Assembly: GCA_040830545.1 (NCBI GenBank)
Contig: JBFOMB010000008.1
Coordinates: forward strand, 135,361 to 199,360
DNA from: HXMU1420-2 sp040830545
Lineage (GTDB): Bacteria; Pseudomonadota; Alphaproteobacteria; Rhodobacterales; Rhodobacteraceae
Length of the DNA stretch: 64,000 nucleotides
Reading direction: 5' to 3'
Positions 27,101 to 34,146 of the stretch are shown in pieces (position 1 is the first letter of the stretch; every line of letters starts with the position of its first letter). The notes beneath the pieces were generated by a model. It was not told the origin of the DNA. It made no database searches and saw nothing but the letters and a program-made list of their open reading frames with translations. The position numbers were made by a program, and so were the translations under genes.

Positions 27101-27458
27101 TGTTCCCAAGGCCGACGAGATTGGCGACAGTCATGCAGGAACGACGGACAGCCCGACGGATGATAAGTCGTCTGTCCCGGAGAATAGCGACCAAGGTGCT
27201 GAGAATGGAGAGCAGCCCAAAGAGCGCAAGCCGACCCGGTTCATGGGGACGGTCATGATTTCCGCGGACCGCCCTGCTCGGGATATTCATCAGATTGTCG
27301 AGGCAATCGTCGAGCAGCTTACAACAATTCCCGGTAGCGATGTGACACTGAAGTTGGAGATCGATGCTGAGGTTTCTCAAGGATTAGATCGATCAAAGGT
27401 GCGTACACTTCTGGAGAACGCGACCACGCTGGGTTTCCTAGATAAGATCGTCAAATAG
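24144..27458 (+). CDS. DUF499 AAA+ ATPase with N-terminal Swt1-like HEPN domain
   Basis: A 1104-residue protein. The first 130 residues look like a Swt1-type HEPN domain, with R92-NRLS-H97 giving the Rx4H ribonuclease motif. The P-loop ATPase has Walker A NFGGGKTH (246-253) and Walker B LILIDEW (359-364), the DUF499 (COG1483) pattern. The C-terminus is linked by a low-complexity acidic region (about 1010-1050). DUF499 ATPases are typical partners of DUF1156 methyltransferases. The HEPN motif suggests this protein is the RNA-cutting effector, unleashed when the ATPase senses foreign DNA; that is inference. Last gene of the operon. Confidence 0.9.
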   Translation: MAKSTRHYVFEGMELLPEALTPFVEKRLDSSINGHWQVEVMDRVFGLKASGGSINWDQQALLKTMMAFWKEAFSTVLGHPERSYVSELLEVRNRLSHNETFTYDDAERALDSMRRLMESISAGDAADQIGKMRDTILRTKYTELQRNEERRKSQKLSISVETVAGLLPWRDVIEPHNDVATGEFKQAEFAADLGKVHSGSAPSEYRDPKEFFSRTYLTDGLSSLLIGAAKRLSDAGGDPVVELQTNFGGGKTHSMLGLYHMVGGTPAHDLPGLDQLLKDHELDVPKKVNRAVLVGTSRGPQDVISTDDGLKIRTTWGELAWQLGGVEAYKMIAENDAKGIAPGSNLLEIIFKKYAPCLILIDEWVAYLRQIYKVDGLPSGSFDANLSFVQSLTEAVKASPGTLLVASLPASQIEVGGEGGQEALSRLKQTFSRVESSWRPASQEESYEIVRRRLFKSIPGDKHHHKDNALKQFAKLYRENSNDFPQGCADEDYRRKLEKAYPIHPELFDQLYTSWGSLEKFQRTRGVLRLMAQVIHELWMSNDPSIMIMPGSVAISSARVEPELLHYLDVNWQSIIAGDVDGTSSTPYKIDQSAPNLNRYSATRRVARSIFMGSAPTHAQKNKGLDDKQINLGVVQPGERPAIFGDALRRLTNQAKYMHSDLGRYWYSMSPSLNRLAADKAAQLEEALVLVTIDQELNKYINGITDRGHFDAIQVAPASSADVPDDAGGVRAVILGVAHPHNGRDGSEAQKAAREILMQRGTVPRVYRNTLVFIAAEARQIDSLKEAVRAALGWDQVARESDNGRLDLKTSDISMAKDKQKEARETMRTRLQECWSYLLYPHQDSAHAEFEWSSGKIPAQDGLLSRASRKLVSDEALLPELGPTRLDRDLQKYIWNGKPHLHLKDLWEYLNRYLYLPRIKNQQVLVKAVQAAVTGIVAGPFAYADGWDEASDSYSGLLIESTRDPHVIISGESVILKPDVAEAHRPVPKADEIGDSHAGTTDSPTDDKSSVPENSDQGAENGEQPKERKPTRFMGTVMISADRPARDIHQIVEAIVEQLTTIPGSDVTLKLEIDAEVSQGLDRSKVRTLLENATTLGFLDKIVK

Positions 27459-27876
27459 GATAAGGGTTATATCGCATCCCATTTCTTGAAGTGGTCATGG
27501 GGGTATCGGGGGTAGCAGGAACGCTCCCCTGATCGGTGATCAACCTGTCGGCAGGTTGTCCATGGTTCGGTGCAGGTGGAGAGGGACGTCTCCAAGTCCT
27601 GCGAGTGGGTTTCAAGGGGGTGCGATAGCCCCTTTGATCGATGGGTGCAGGGAGAGCGAAGTCTCCTTGCTCGTGGCTCAAGCGGCGAAACGCTTCTGGC
27701 TGGATGACGGGTTTGATACCCAGAGACCAGCCACAGGCCGGGGGGATGCAACGGGGGCGCGCAGCGGGTCCCCTTGCCAAGATGCGTTGTACTACAACGC
27801 ACATCTTGCGTTCGTCGCTAAGTTGGAAATTCGTGCAAAACTGAAAACGTAACGAATTGGTCAGAATTGGTTCAGA
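27459..27876. other. Non-coding gap with several inverted repeats
   Basis: No convincing gene. Visible structures are CAACCTG-tcgg-CAGGTTG (27541-27558) and a near-perfect 17-bp palindrome GCGTTGTA-C-TACAACGC (27784-27800), flanked by AGATG and CATCT so the full stem is longer with a 2-base bulge. G-runs are frequent (27494-27740). It lies between the convergent ends of the DUF499 gene and the RTX gene, so some stems may be terminators. The second palindrome may be an old recombination site. No intron domain V or tRNA was found. Confidence 0.4.
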
Positions 27877-30681
27877 TCAAACCAAAACGCTTCCGTCATC
27901 GATCATATCTTCAAGCTTGAGGCCGATGGTATCGGTCAGTTGGGCAACTGTCTTGAAGTTGTGCCGCCCGCCTGTGCCATCACGGTCAACCAGTACATGC
28001 GTGTCACCGTCGGATTCAGACAGCGCGATGAAATCTACAATGGCAGCATCGACGTTATGACGTGGCGCAAATAGTTCAGACAGGTCAAGTTGGTCACCCT
28101 CTTTGACATCGAAACCGCTGACGATATCAACTAGGTCGTTTCGGTAGTCACGTTTTGATACGCTTACCGCATCTTTTACTCCGTTGCTCTGCACTAAAAA
28201 CTCAGGCTCTTCGTATAGCGGAAATTCTCTCGCGGATGATTGGGAAGTGAAAGCACTTGATCCTGAGCCGCTTCCGCCGCTGCTCATTGCTGCTGCGGGA
28301 GGAGGCGAGACAGGTGCACTATTGCTGTAAAGCCGCTCATAGACCTCAGAGGTCTGGTCTTCCCATGCAACAGCGAAGTCGCCGTTCTCAAGCCCTGTAA
28401 CCACGGTGTTCTGTTGCGCGCCTGCGGTTGTGATATTGACCAGAAAGTTCTCCTGAATTGCAGAGCCAAATTTATCATACTGCTGTGCCCAAGCACTTGC
28501 GCCACTTCCATCAGAACTGGACTGGTTGTCTGTAAAGGTGATGACAAAGCCGCCATCATCCAATGCGGTGACTTCGGATTGCCACTGTGTGCTGGTGTGC
28601 TGATCATTCACCTGTGTCTCTCCGACAACTTCATTGCCGCTATTGTCAAAGACTTTGAAGAAGATGCCATAACCCGAACCGTCAGCGCCGCCTTGATCTG
28701 TCCAAGTTACAACGAAGCCGCCGTCCTTGAGCGCAGCAACGTCACTGTCATTCTGATTATACGCAGTTGAATTGTTTACCTGCGTCGTGCTGTTAACGCC
28801 TGCGCCCGTTGTATCGATAATACGGAAGAATACGCCGTTACCCCAGGAATCTCCACTGGTCCAGGTTACGACTGCGTTGCCATCTGTGAGAGCTGCTACG
28901 GATGGCTCTGTCTGCCAACCGGATTGCGCGTCGTCATTGATGATGAACTTCTCACCAAGTGCGTTCCCGCTCGTATCATGAAACTTGCCGATAATGTCGA
29001 ATTGACCGCTCAGTGTGAAGTTCCCGGATGCCTGTGCAACGGTCAGGATGTTGCCACTACTGAGGACCGCAACATCTTTGGCAAACTCCTGCGTCTTGAG
29101 CGAGTTGTCATAGGATGTATTACCAGTGGTCGGGTCTTTGAAAACTTCAATGTCAGCCGAAGCACTTGAACCGTCAAATATCTTGGCGAACGTTTTGATT
29201 TTGCTGCTAACGTTTCTGCCCTGAAAGGCAACGACATATCCGCCGCTATTCAGTTCAGCGGATTCCGGACTAAGTTGCTGGACACCCGCGCCGACTGTGA
29301 CAAGGCTTTCACTCCCCACCTTGTTGCCACTCAGATCAAATTCCTGACGGATGACAGCCTGAGTCTTCCCACCTTGACCCGCACTCTGCCAGAACGAGAC
29401 ATAGCCTCCGCTCTTCGAGCTAACACTTGGATTGTTCTGCATGCCCGATACATAGGCGTTAGCCTGCTGCTCAGCGTGCGCGATCCTCTCTACATTTGAA
29501 TAGCTATCTAGTTCGCTGGAGCCGTTATTGTAATTAATCTGAACAGTAAAACTGCCGCCACCGCTCTTTGAAATTGCGAATGAGGAAACAGTGAGACTTG
29601 TGGCGACAGCATCAAGTTCTTCATATTCAGAGATATCAAAACCAAGATTTCCATCCATAAGGTCGTTTCCTTCACCTCCATGCAAGCGGTCATCCCAATT
29701 TGAACCTGTGAGGTCGTCGTCTCCCTGTCCTGATAGTATAAGAACGCCATTCTGACTGTACTGAGAGATATTGTGGATATCATCAAACGACTGCCCAAAC
29801 CAGTCAGCTACGAAATTCGAGTTAAAGATATCATCGATCTGTACGGCATCAATTGTATCTGACGAGTCTGTCCCATACAAAATGGGCCGATCTTCTTCAT
29901 CAAGAAAGTCCGTATATCCATTGACCCAAAGCTCATTGAGTAGGTCTTGCATGAACGGCGCGAGTAATGCGACGCTGAATGGCTCAGTATATTCGCCGGA
30001 GATATAGTTTGAGTCATCATTGTAACTAAACTGCGTATAGGTAGTTGTTGTTGGTACCGTCCCTGTAAAGTTGATATCTACACGTCGTCCAAGTCCTTCG
30101 TCAAATTGACTAGGGTTGATTAGAACATCAGATGGATCAATGAATGGTGCTATTGCCTCGTTAAGATATTGGGTAAAGAAACCTCCTCCAACCAAGTCAA
30201 AATTTTCATTTTCTGGAACCACCTGTACGTTGTCAATTGAGCGATCTCCGTTCGCACTTACATGGAATAGCATGTTGCTGGTATTTGCGAGCCTGAACTC
30301 AGTATTGTTGATTAGGAGAACTCTTTCTAGATAGTCATTCCCCGAGCTATAATCTTTCTGATCAATTGCCACCGTGCTGTAATCGACACCGGGGACTGTA
30401 AGTCCCAAAACGCCTAAAATCTGTGAGAATGTATATGTGCCTGCTGCGACAGTGTTGCCGGAGTTGAAGAACTCGGAAACTACTTCAAACTGGCTTGGCT
30501 TTGCATAACGCCCAGCGCCTGTCGTCATGAAGCTTGAGGCCGACATAGAGATGCTTGTTGTGGCACCCGCAGGGCGTATCAAGTCTTCCGCCGCCTTGTC
30601 TGTTGGGGGCGCAGTTGTGCCATAAAGGTAAAGTGAAATAACTTGTGAAATAAGTGGTGTAAGTGTAATTCCTGATGTCAT
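27877..30681 (-). CDS. RTX-type secreted protein with type I secretion signal
   Basis: A 934-residue acidic, serine/glycine/asparagine-rich protein. Around residues 315-350 are nonapeptide-type calcium-binding repeats (LSGQGDDDLTG, LHGGEGNDLMDG). From about 430 to 820 run several 50-60-residue repeats of the form VAALxDGGFVVTWTD...GIFFKVFDNSGN, as in RTX adhesin-like proteins. The C-terminus (VDIVSGFDVKEGDQLDLSELF...) matches the uncleaved type I secretion target region. The start is ATG 30679-30681 after AGGGAG. The first 250 residues match nothing I know. No type I exporter is in the window. Base composition is clearly more AT-rich than the flanking chromosome, suggesting separate origin. 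Confidence 0.8.
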   Translation of the reverse strand: MTSGITLTPLISQVISLYLYGTTAPPTDKAAEDLIRPAGATTSISMSASSFMTTGAGRYAKPSQFEVVSEFFNSGNTVAAGTYTFSQILGVLGLTVPGVDYSTVAIDQKDYSSGNDYLERVLLINNTEFRLANTSNMLFHVSANGDRSIDNVQVVPENENFDLVGGGFFTQYLNEAIAPFIDPSDVLINPSQFDEGLGRRVDINFTGTVPTTTTYTQFSYNDDSNYISGEYTEPFSVALLAPFMQDLLNELWVNGYTDFLDEEDRPILYGTDSSDTIDAVQIDDIFNSNFVADWFGQSFDDIHNISQYSQNGVLILSGQGDDDLTGSNWDDRLHGGEGNDLMDGNLGFDISEYEELDAVATSLTVSSFAISKSGGGSFTVQINYNNGSSELDSYSNVERIAHAEQQANAYVSGMQNNPSVSSKSGGYVSFWQSAGQGGKTQAVIRQEFDLSGNKVGSESLVTVGAGVQQLSPESAELNSGGYVVAFQGRNVSSKIKTFAKIFDGSSASADIEVFKDPTTGNTSYDNSLKTQEFAKDVAVLSSGNILTVAQASGNFTLSGQFDIIGKFHDTSGNALGEKFIINDDAQSGWQTEPSVAALTDGNAVVTWTSGDSWGNGVFFRIIDTTGAGVNSTTQVNNSTAYNQNDSDVAALKDGGFVVTWTDQGGADGSGYGIFFKVFDNSGNEVVGETQVNDQHTSTQWQSEVTALDDGGFVITFTDNQSSSDGSGASAWAQQYDKFGSAIQENFLVNITTAGAQQNTVVTGLENGDFAVAWEDQTSEVYERLYSNSAPVSPPPAAAMSSGGSGSGSSAFTSQSSAREFPLYEEPEFLVQSNGVKDAVSVSKRDYRNDLVDIVSGFDVKEGDQLDLSELFAPRHNVDAAIVDFIALSESDGDTHVLVDRDGTGGRHNFKTVAQLTDTIGLKLEDMIDDGSVLV

Positions 30682-30703
30682 AAATTCTCCCTTTTTGAAC
30701 GAC

Positions 30704-31282
30704 TTACAGCCAAGATAGTCTTGATGTAATTTGGCCAAATACTCCCAGGTTGCTGCGCTTACACTGATTGAAATCGGCATATGAAAAAGTTGAAAAGCTT
30801 GCCCTTCGTCCATCTCTGTCTTCAAAATCAGCAACGTGCCTTAGCACTGCGACGCCCTCAATTTTCGGATGCAATTCTTTGTTTGGGTTCCCGGTGAAGT
30901 ACACGCGGTCGAACTCTGGAAATATCTTGTACTCATCAAATTTAATTTCTTTTGATGGATTATTTTGATACGTTGCCGTGTACATTGAACAACATTCTGG
31001 GTCAGCTTCTAGAACTTCTCTGGCGCTGCTGAATGGTACATATTTTGCAGGAACAATCTTTGGCTCACCCACTCCTGCCAGCTGTTCAATGACAATTGAT
31101 GGTTTGTTCTTGTTTGATATGTTCAGCGCAATAATAAGTTTCTCTTGCGGTGTGAGGCCCGGTCGCCAAAACACACAGACATCGTATCGCGCTGTTTGCC
31201 ACGCAAATGAGAATAATATCGCGCCAATCAACAGAGCCACGATTAGAAGTGATGGGAAAATCCTTGAAGAAAATAATTTCAT
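30704..31282 (-). CDS. Membrane-anchored protein of unknown function
   Basis: A 192-residue protein starting at ATG 31280-31282 (MKLFSSRIFPS) with one N-terminal membrane segment (LLIVALLIGAILFSFAW) and a periplasmic domain containing four or five cysteines, including a CC pair. A start 15 codons upstream is also possible. It lies 22 bases upstream of the RTX gene on the same strand, so the two are probably one transcript. No family recognised. AT-rich like its partner. Confidence 0.6.
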   Translation of the reverse strand: MKLFSSRIFPSLLIVALLIGAILFSFAWQTARYDVCVFWRPGLTPQEKLIIALNISNKNKPSIVIEQLAGVGEPKIVPAKYVPFSSAREVLEADPECCSMYTATYQNNPSKEIKFDEYKIFPEFDRVYFTGNPNKELHPKIEGVAVLRHVADFEDRDGRRASFSTFSYADFNQCKRSNLGVFGQITSRLSWL

Positions 31283-31367
31283 AATATTTACGTCAGTCAC
31301 ACTGACATAAATTAACAAGGAAATCAATTGAGTTAGGAAAAGTCAGATAAACCTTTGGTTGCCAGCT

Positions 31368-31547
31368 CTATTCGCAGGGCCTTCGGCCTGGCTGGTAGTC
31401 CTCCAGATCGTTGGCTAGGCGTCTGGACAGTTCTTGTTCGACTTCCTCGTCCCCTGCATTGGTGATCTTTTGCAGGTTCCGCAGCATTGCGGCATGACCT
31501 GTTGCACGGCGCGCGATGGTGCGGAGTTCTTTCACGCGATCTACCAC
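31368..31547 (-). CDS. Small charged protein, GTG start
   Basis: A 59-residue frame (VVDRVKELRTIARRATGHAA to ...QPGRRPCE) starting with GTG 31545-31547 and overlapping the stop of the upstream 145-residue gene by seven bases. It is helical, with amphipathic periodicity. The overlap and codon pattern suggest a real coupled gene, or the second half of a gene split by a frameshift. No family recognised. A competing 103-residue frame over the same DNA has low-quality, arginine-rich composition. Confidence 0.45.
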   Translation of the reverse strand: MVDRVKELRTIARRATGHAAMLRNLQKITNAGDEEVEQELSRRLANDLEDYQPGRRPCE

Positions 31548-31978
31548 GGGATGGCTTGCTTCTGGCTGTCGTTACGACGGGAAAACTCGATAAGGTTGCC
31601 ATAGCGTTCATGGAAACATCTGTCCGCCAGTTGCCCAGCTTCAAAGACTGTTAGATCAGGCCGCACTTCGATGATCTCGGCGATGACCAGCTTGCGGATG
31701 CGCGGGATCGTCAAATGCTTCTGAAGCGTTTGCAGGGTCAGGCGGTAGTGAATGGCGATGTCGTCATCTTCGGAATCTTCGCTCAAGCGTCCCAGTGGGT
31801 CAGAGTTCTTCGTCTGTTTGAAGTAACGCTGATCCATTGCGCCCCTCTGAACTCGGAGTTGCCTCTCCAGTTCTGGCTTGCGCGTCTGGCCAATGCCGAT
31901 CTTGTCAGAAAGCCGCCCTGCCATGTCGGCAAGCTGTTGGAGGTGCTTTACGATTTGAGCGGGCTTCAGCTTGTGCAT
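31541..31978 (-). CDS. Hypothetical mobile-element protein, 145 residues
   Basis: A basic, helical 145-residue protein (MHKLKPAQIVKHLQQLADMAGRLSDKIG). No membrane segment or motif. It is the third gene downstream of the DsbA-like gene on the minus strand, 30 bases after the small zinc-finger gene, so probably part of that operon. The C-terminus ends abruptly and the next frame begins within its last codons, so a frameshift joining the two is possible. Confidence 0.55.
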   Translation of the reverse strand: MHKLKPAQIVKHLQQLADMAGRLSDKIGIGQTRKPELERQLRVQRGAMDQRYFKQTKNSDPLGRLSEDSEDDDIAIHYRLTLQTLQKHLTIPRIRKLVIAEIIEVRPDLTVFEAGQLADRCFHERYGNLIEFSRRNDSQKQAIPW

Positions 31979-32008
31979 GTGGGCTTCCTTTACTACTCAA
32001 GACGATCT

Positions 32009-32230
32009 TTACCGCTTAGTATAGCCTTTCCCAAAACAGTTCGGACAATCCCGTGCCGTGGCAAACTTGTCCATAATGAAGCCGATGCCTGAGCATGTGC
32101 CGCAGCGAAAGAACGTCTGATCGGGCGATTTGATCTTGGATTTACGCGCGGCCTTTGGATTGGTGTTCAGCTCTTCCTTAATGAAGGCCTCGTCCCGCGT
32201 GTTGATGAATTTGCGTCGCCTGAAGAACAT
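32009..32230 (-). CDS. Small DnaJ-type zinc-finger protein
   Basis: A 73-residue basic protein with two CxxC pairs in the DnaJ-like arrangement: C43-GT-C46-SGIGF and C62-PN-C65-FGKGY, expected to bind one zinc ion. The basic N-terminus could bind nucleic acid. It starts five bases after the DsbA-like gene stop, so it is co-transcribed with it. Function unknown. Confidence 0.65.
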   Translation of the reverse strand: MFFRRRKFINTRDEAFIKEELNTNPKAARKSKIKSPDQTFFRCGTCSGIGFIMDKFATARDCPNCFGKGYTKR

Positions 32231-32235
32231 CTGAC

Positions 32236-32940
32236 TTACTCCCCAATCTCGCGGGCGAGCGCATCAAGAATGAGGGGAAGTTCTGTTTCGCTGTCTATTG
32301 CGACCAGTTCACCGTTTAGAAAGTAGGCGGGCAGACTGATGGTGGATTCTGCACCTGTCACTTCTCTCAGGGTTTGTCGGTGCTGCACCATCAGTTCATG
32401 AATCTGGCGCGCAACATCTTGCGCCCTGCAAGCATCATATTCCTCCGGAACTATTATCCCCTCGCGCACCATATGGGCCGTAATACCTCGTGCGTCTTCC
32501 TGCTCCATGGGCGGCATGCCTCTTGGAAAGGCTGCTTCAAGAAACCTGAACTGACGGTCAATCATCTGGGCGGCATGTTCGCTGCCATGAGTTAGATGAT
32601 GGCAAGCGAGGTTCTGGCTTAACAGCACATTCATACTATTGAGGACTTGAAACTGCGGCACCTGACTGGGCGCGGCAATCAAACCGTTTGGATCGCGGTA
32701 GATCAGACGCAGCCTTCCGGTATCGACATAGTCTCGGCGGATCGTCTCATACGCCATCACATGCGTCTGACGACACTTGCCACAATTGGGTCCGAAGTAG
32801 ATGACAAGTTCATGCTGGGCGTCATCTGCGCCGATGATGATATCGGTTGCAGGATCAATGGAGTGATTGCTCTGTGCGCTTGCTGGCACACTGGCAAAGG
32901 CGATCAGAAATGAGCATAGGGCCGTTCGAACATACCGCAT
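32236..32940 (-). CDS. Exported DsbA-like thiol oxidoreductase
   Basis: A 234-residue periplasmic protein with a signal peptide (MRYVRTALCSFLIAFASVPASAQ) and a thioredoxin-fold domain whose active site is C53-GK-C56 in YFGPNCGKC. The helical insert and the cis-proline-like TISLPAYFLNGE near the C-terminus fit DsbA/DsbG-like enzymes. Such proteins on mobile elements often help fold transfer proteins, but no pilus genes are here. Its promoter carries a 20-bp palindrome 18 bases before the ATG. Confidence 0.75.
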   Translation of the reverse strand: MRYVRTALCSFLIAFASVPASAQSNHSIDPATDIIIGADDAQHELVIYFGPNCGKCRQTHVMAYETIRRDYVDTGRLRLIYRDPNGLIAAPSQVPQFQVLNSMNVLLSQNLACHHLTHGSEHAAQMIDRQFRFLEAAFPRGMPPMEQEDARGITAHMVREGIIVPEEYDACRAQDVARQIHELMVQHRQTLREVTGAESTISLPAYFLNGELVAIDSETELPLILDALAREIGE

Positions 32941-32957
32941 GTGACCTCCGCGATCAG

Positions 32958-32977
32958 CAACTTCTATCTAGAAGTTG
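32958..32977. promoter_or_regulatory. 20-bp palindrome, copy 1
   Basis: CAACTTCTATCTAGAAGTTG has perfect 9-bp arms around TC and lies just upstream of the DsbA-like gene. A second copy with two arm mismatches is at 33079. The pair sits in a divergent promoter region, suggesting operators of an unseen repressor, or binding sites of the neighbouring tyrosine recombinase. Confidence 0.65.
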
Positions 32978-33078
32978 GGATATTCAGCGAAGGCGTTAGT
33001 GACAGTCGTTTTGATCCGATATTTTGAACTCAAGATTTCTCTATCCTGTTGACGAACCGGAACTATTTGGCATGATAT

Positions 33079-33098
33079 CAACTATTAGATAGAAGTTG
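33079..33098. promoter_or_regulatory. 20-bp palindrome, copy 2
   Basis: CAACTATTAGATAGAAGTTG shares the right arm TAGAAGTTG with copy 1 and most of the left arm. It lies 32 bases before the tyrosine recombinase ATG. Centre-to-centre distance to copy 1 is 121 bp, compatible with a DNA loop. Confidence 0.65.
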
Positions 33099-33130
33099 AC
33101 TTGCGATCCTATCGCGTGCTGTGATCGCGT

Positions 33131-33757
33131 ATGTCGTTGAAAAGACTCCGAAATGCCAATCACCCGAAGGCGGGCTCTACGACAAAGGTTGAGCCGATCC
33201 GTGATCTGGGTTCGATTGCGACCATCAAAGAAAACCTGTCCTCACGTCCGCGTGATCTGTGCCTGTTCACGCTCGGGATCAATACGGCCTACCGCGCAAA
33301 TGAACTGCTTTCGATCAGGGTCGGGCAAGTGGCACATCTCTCACCCGGTGATGAGCTTGATCTCAAGCAGAGCAAAAACGGGCGATACCGGATCACGACG
33401 CTCAATAATGCCGCCGTTGCTGGTATTCAGGCCTGGCTGTCATCCCATCCCTATCCAAAAGACGCGGAACCGCTCTTCATCTCGCAGCGCACCCGTAAAG
33501 CGCTGACCGTCTCGCCGTTCATCAACATGGTCAAAGGCTGGTGCGTCCAAGCGGGTCTGAAGGGCAATTACGGCTCTCACACCCTGCGCAAGACATGGGG
33601 CTACCATCAGCTGCGCGGCAATACCAAAACACCGCCACACCTAGTGCTGCCGTTATTGATGGAAGCCTACGGTCATGCACGGCAGCAGCAGACACTCGAC
33701 TATCTCTGCATCCAGTCAGATGAGGTCGCCTCACTCTTCATGCAGGTGGAGCTTTAA
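33131..33757 (+). CDS. Short tyrosine recombinase (catalytic domain only)
   Basis: A 208-residue site-specific recombinase that lacks the usual long N-terminal arm/core-binding region. The catalytic set is present: R55 (TAYRANELL), K82 (KNGRY), H150 and R153 (GSHTLRKTWGYH), H182 (YGHA) and the tyrosine nucleophile Y191 in LDYLC. Such small recombinases occur on plasmids and may resolve multimers or drive local inversions. It is not the integrase of the whole element, which is the serine recombinase at the right end. It may mark a nested or plasmid-derived segment. Its stop overlaps the convergent ankyrin gene stop within TTAA. Confidence 0.85.
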   Translation: MSLKRLRNANHPKAGSTTKVEPIRDLGSIATIKENLSSRPRDLCLFTLGINTAYRANELLSIRVGQVAHLSPGDELDLKQSKNGRYRITTLNNAAVAGIQAWLSSHPYPKDAEPLFISQRTRKALTVSPFINMVKGWCVQAGLKGNYGSHTLRKTWGYHQLRGNTKTPPHLVLPLLMEAYGHARQQQTLDYLCIQSDEVASLFMQVEL

Positions 33758-34146
33758 ACTTCTGGGTAAATTTCGCTTGGAGCATTGTCAGAATAGTCAA
33801 GATGGCTAGGGTCCGGCTGTAAATCACCATGCATAGCCTGAAAGAGAATTTCCATTCCATCTTCGTTGTTGAATGCACGAGCATCGTCCCAAGCCACTCG
33901 GTCATTTGCATCTCGAATCCAAGGGTCAAAAGATGGTTGCTGAGCCGCAGCGGCCAGAAACTTATTGCTTGATCGCGTTGCCGCAATATGGACCGGAGTA
34001 CGGTCAAGAATTTCGTCATCTTGAGTGGATAGGGATTGACCGGAATTTAGTGCAGCAAGCATTTCGCCAACATCATCATTCTTGGCGGCGCGAAAAATAT
34101 TAGGTTCGCTTCTCTTTGTTTCCAGGTAATACTCCGGGTTGCTCAT
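33754..34146 (-). CDS. Ankyrin-repeat-like protein
   Basis: A 130-residue acidic protein with one or two degenerate ankyrin repeats: NIFRAAKNDDVGEMLAAL then RTPVHIAATRSSNKFLAAAA. Ankyrin repeats mediate protein contacts. Its ATG overlaps the stop of the 344-residue gene upstream as TAATG, so the two are made together and may form a complex, for example a toxin and its inhibitor. Low GC compared with the chromosome. Confidence 0.62.
   Translation of the reverse strand: MSNPEYYLETKRSEPNIFRAAKNDDVGEMLAALNSGQSLSTQDDEILDRTPVHIAATRSSNKFLAAAAQQPSFDPWIRDANDRVAWDDARAFNNEDGMEILFQAMHGDLQPDPSHLDYSDNAPSEIYPEV

Noticed and set aside
12412..27458. Calling the right defence block BREX or DISARM
   Set aside because: The WYL regulator and SNF2 helicase are shared features only; PglZ, BrxC, DrmA, DrmB and DrmC homologs are not visible.
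27459..27876. Group II intron or retron remnant in the stem-rich gap
   Set aside because: GTGCGA occurs, but no domain V, reverse transcriptase or msr/msd structure could be seen.
31333..31644. 103-codon minus-strand frame
   Set aside because: Arg/Ser/Pro-rich shadow composition; the overlapping GTG frame at 31368-31547 has a more protein-like sequence and couples to the gene upstream.
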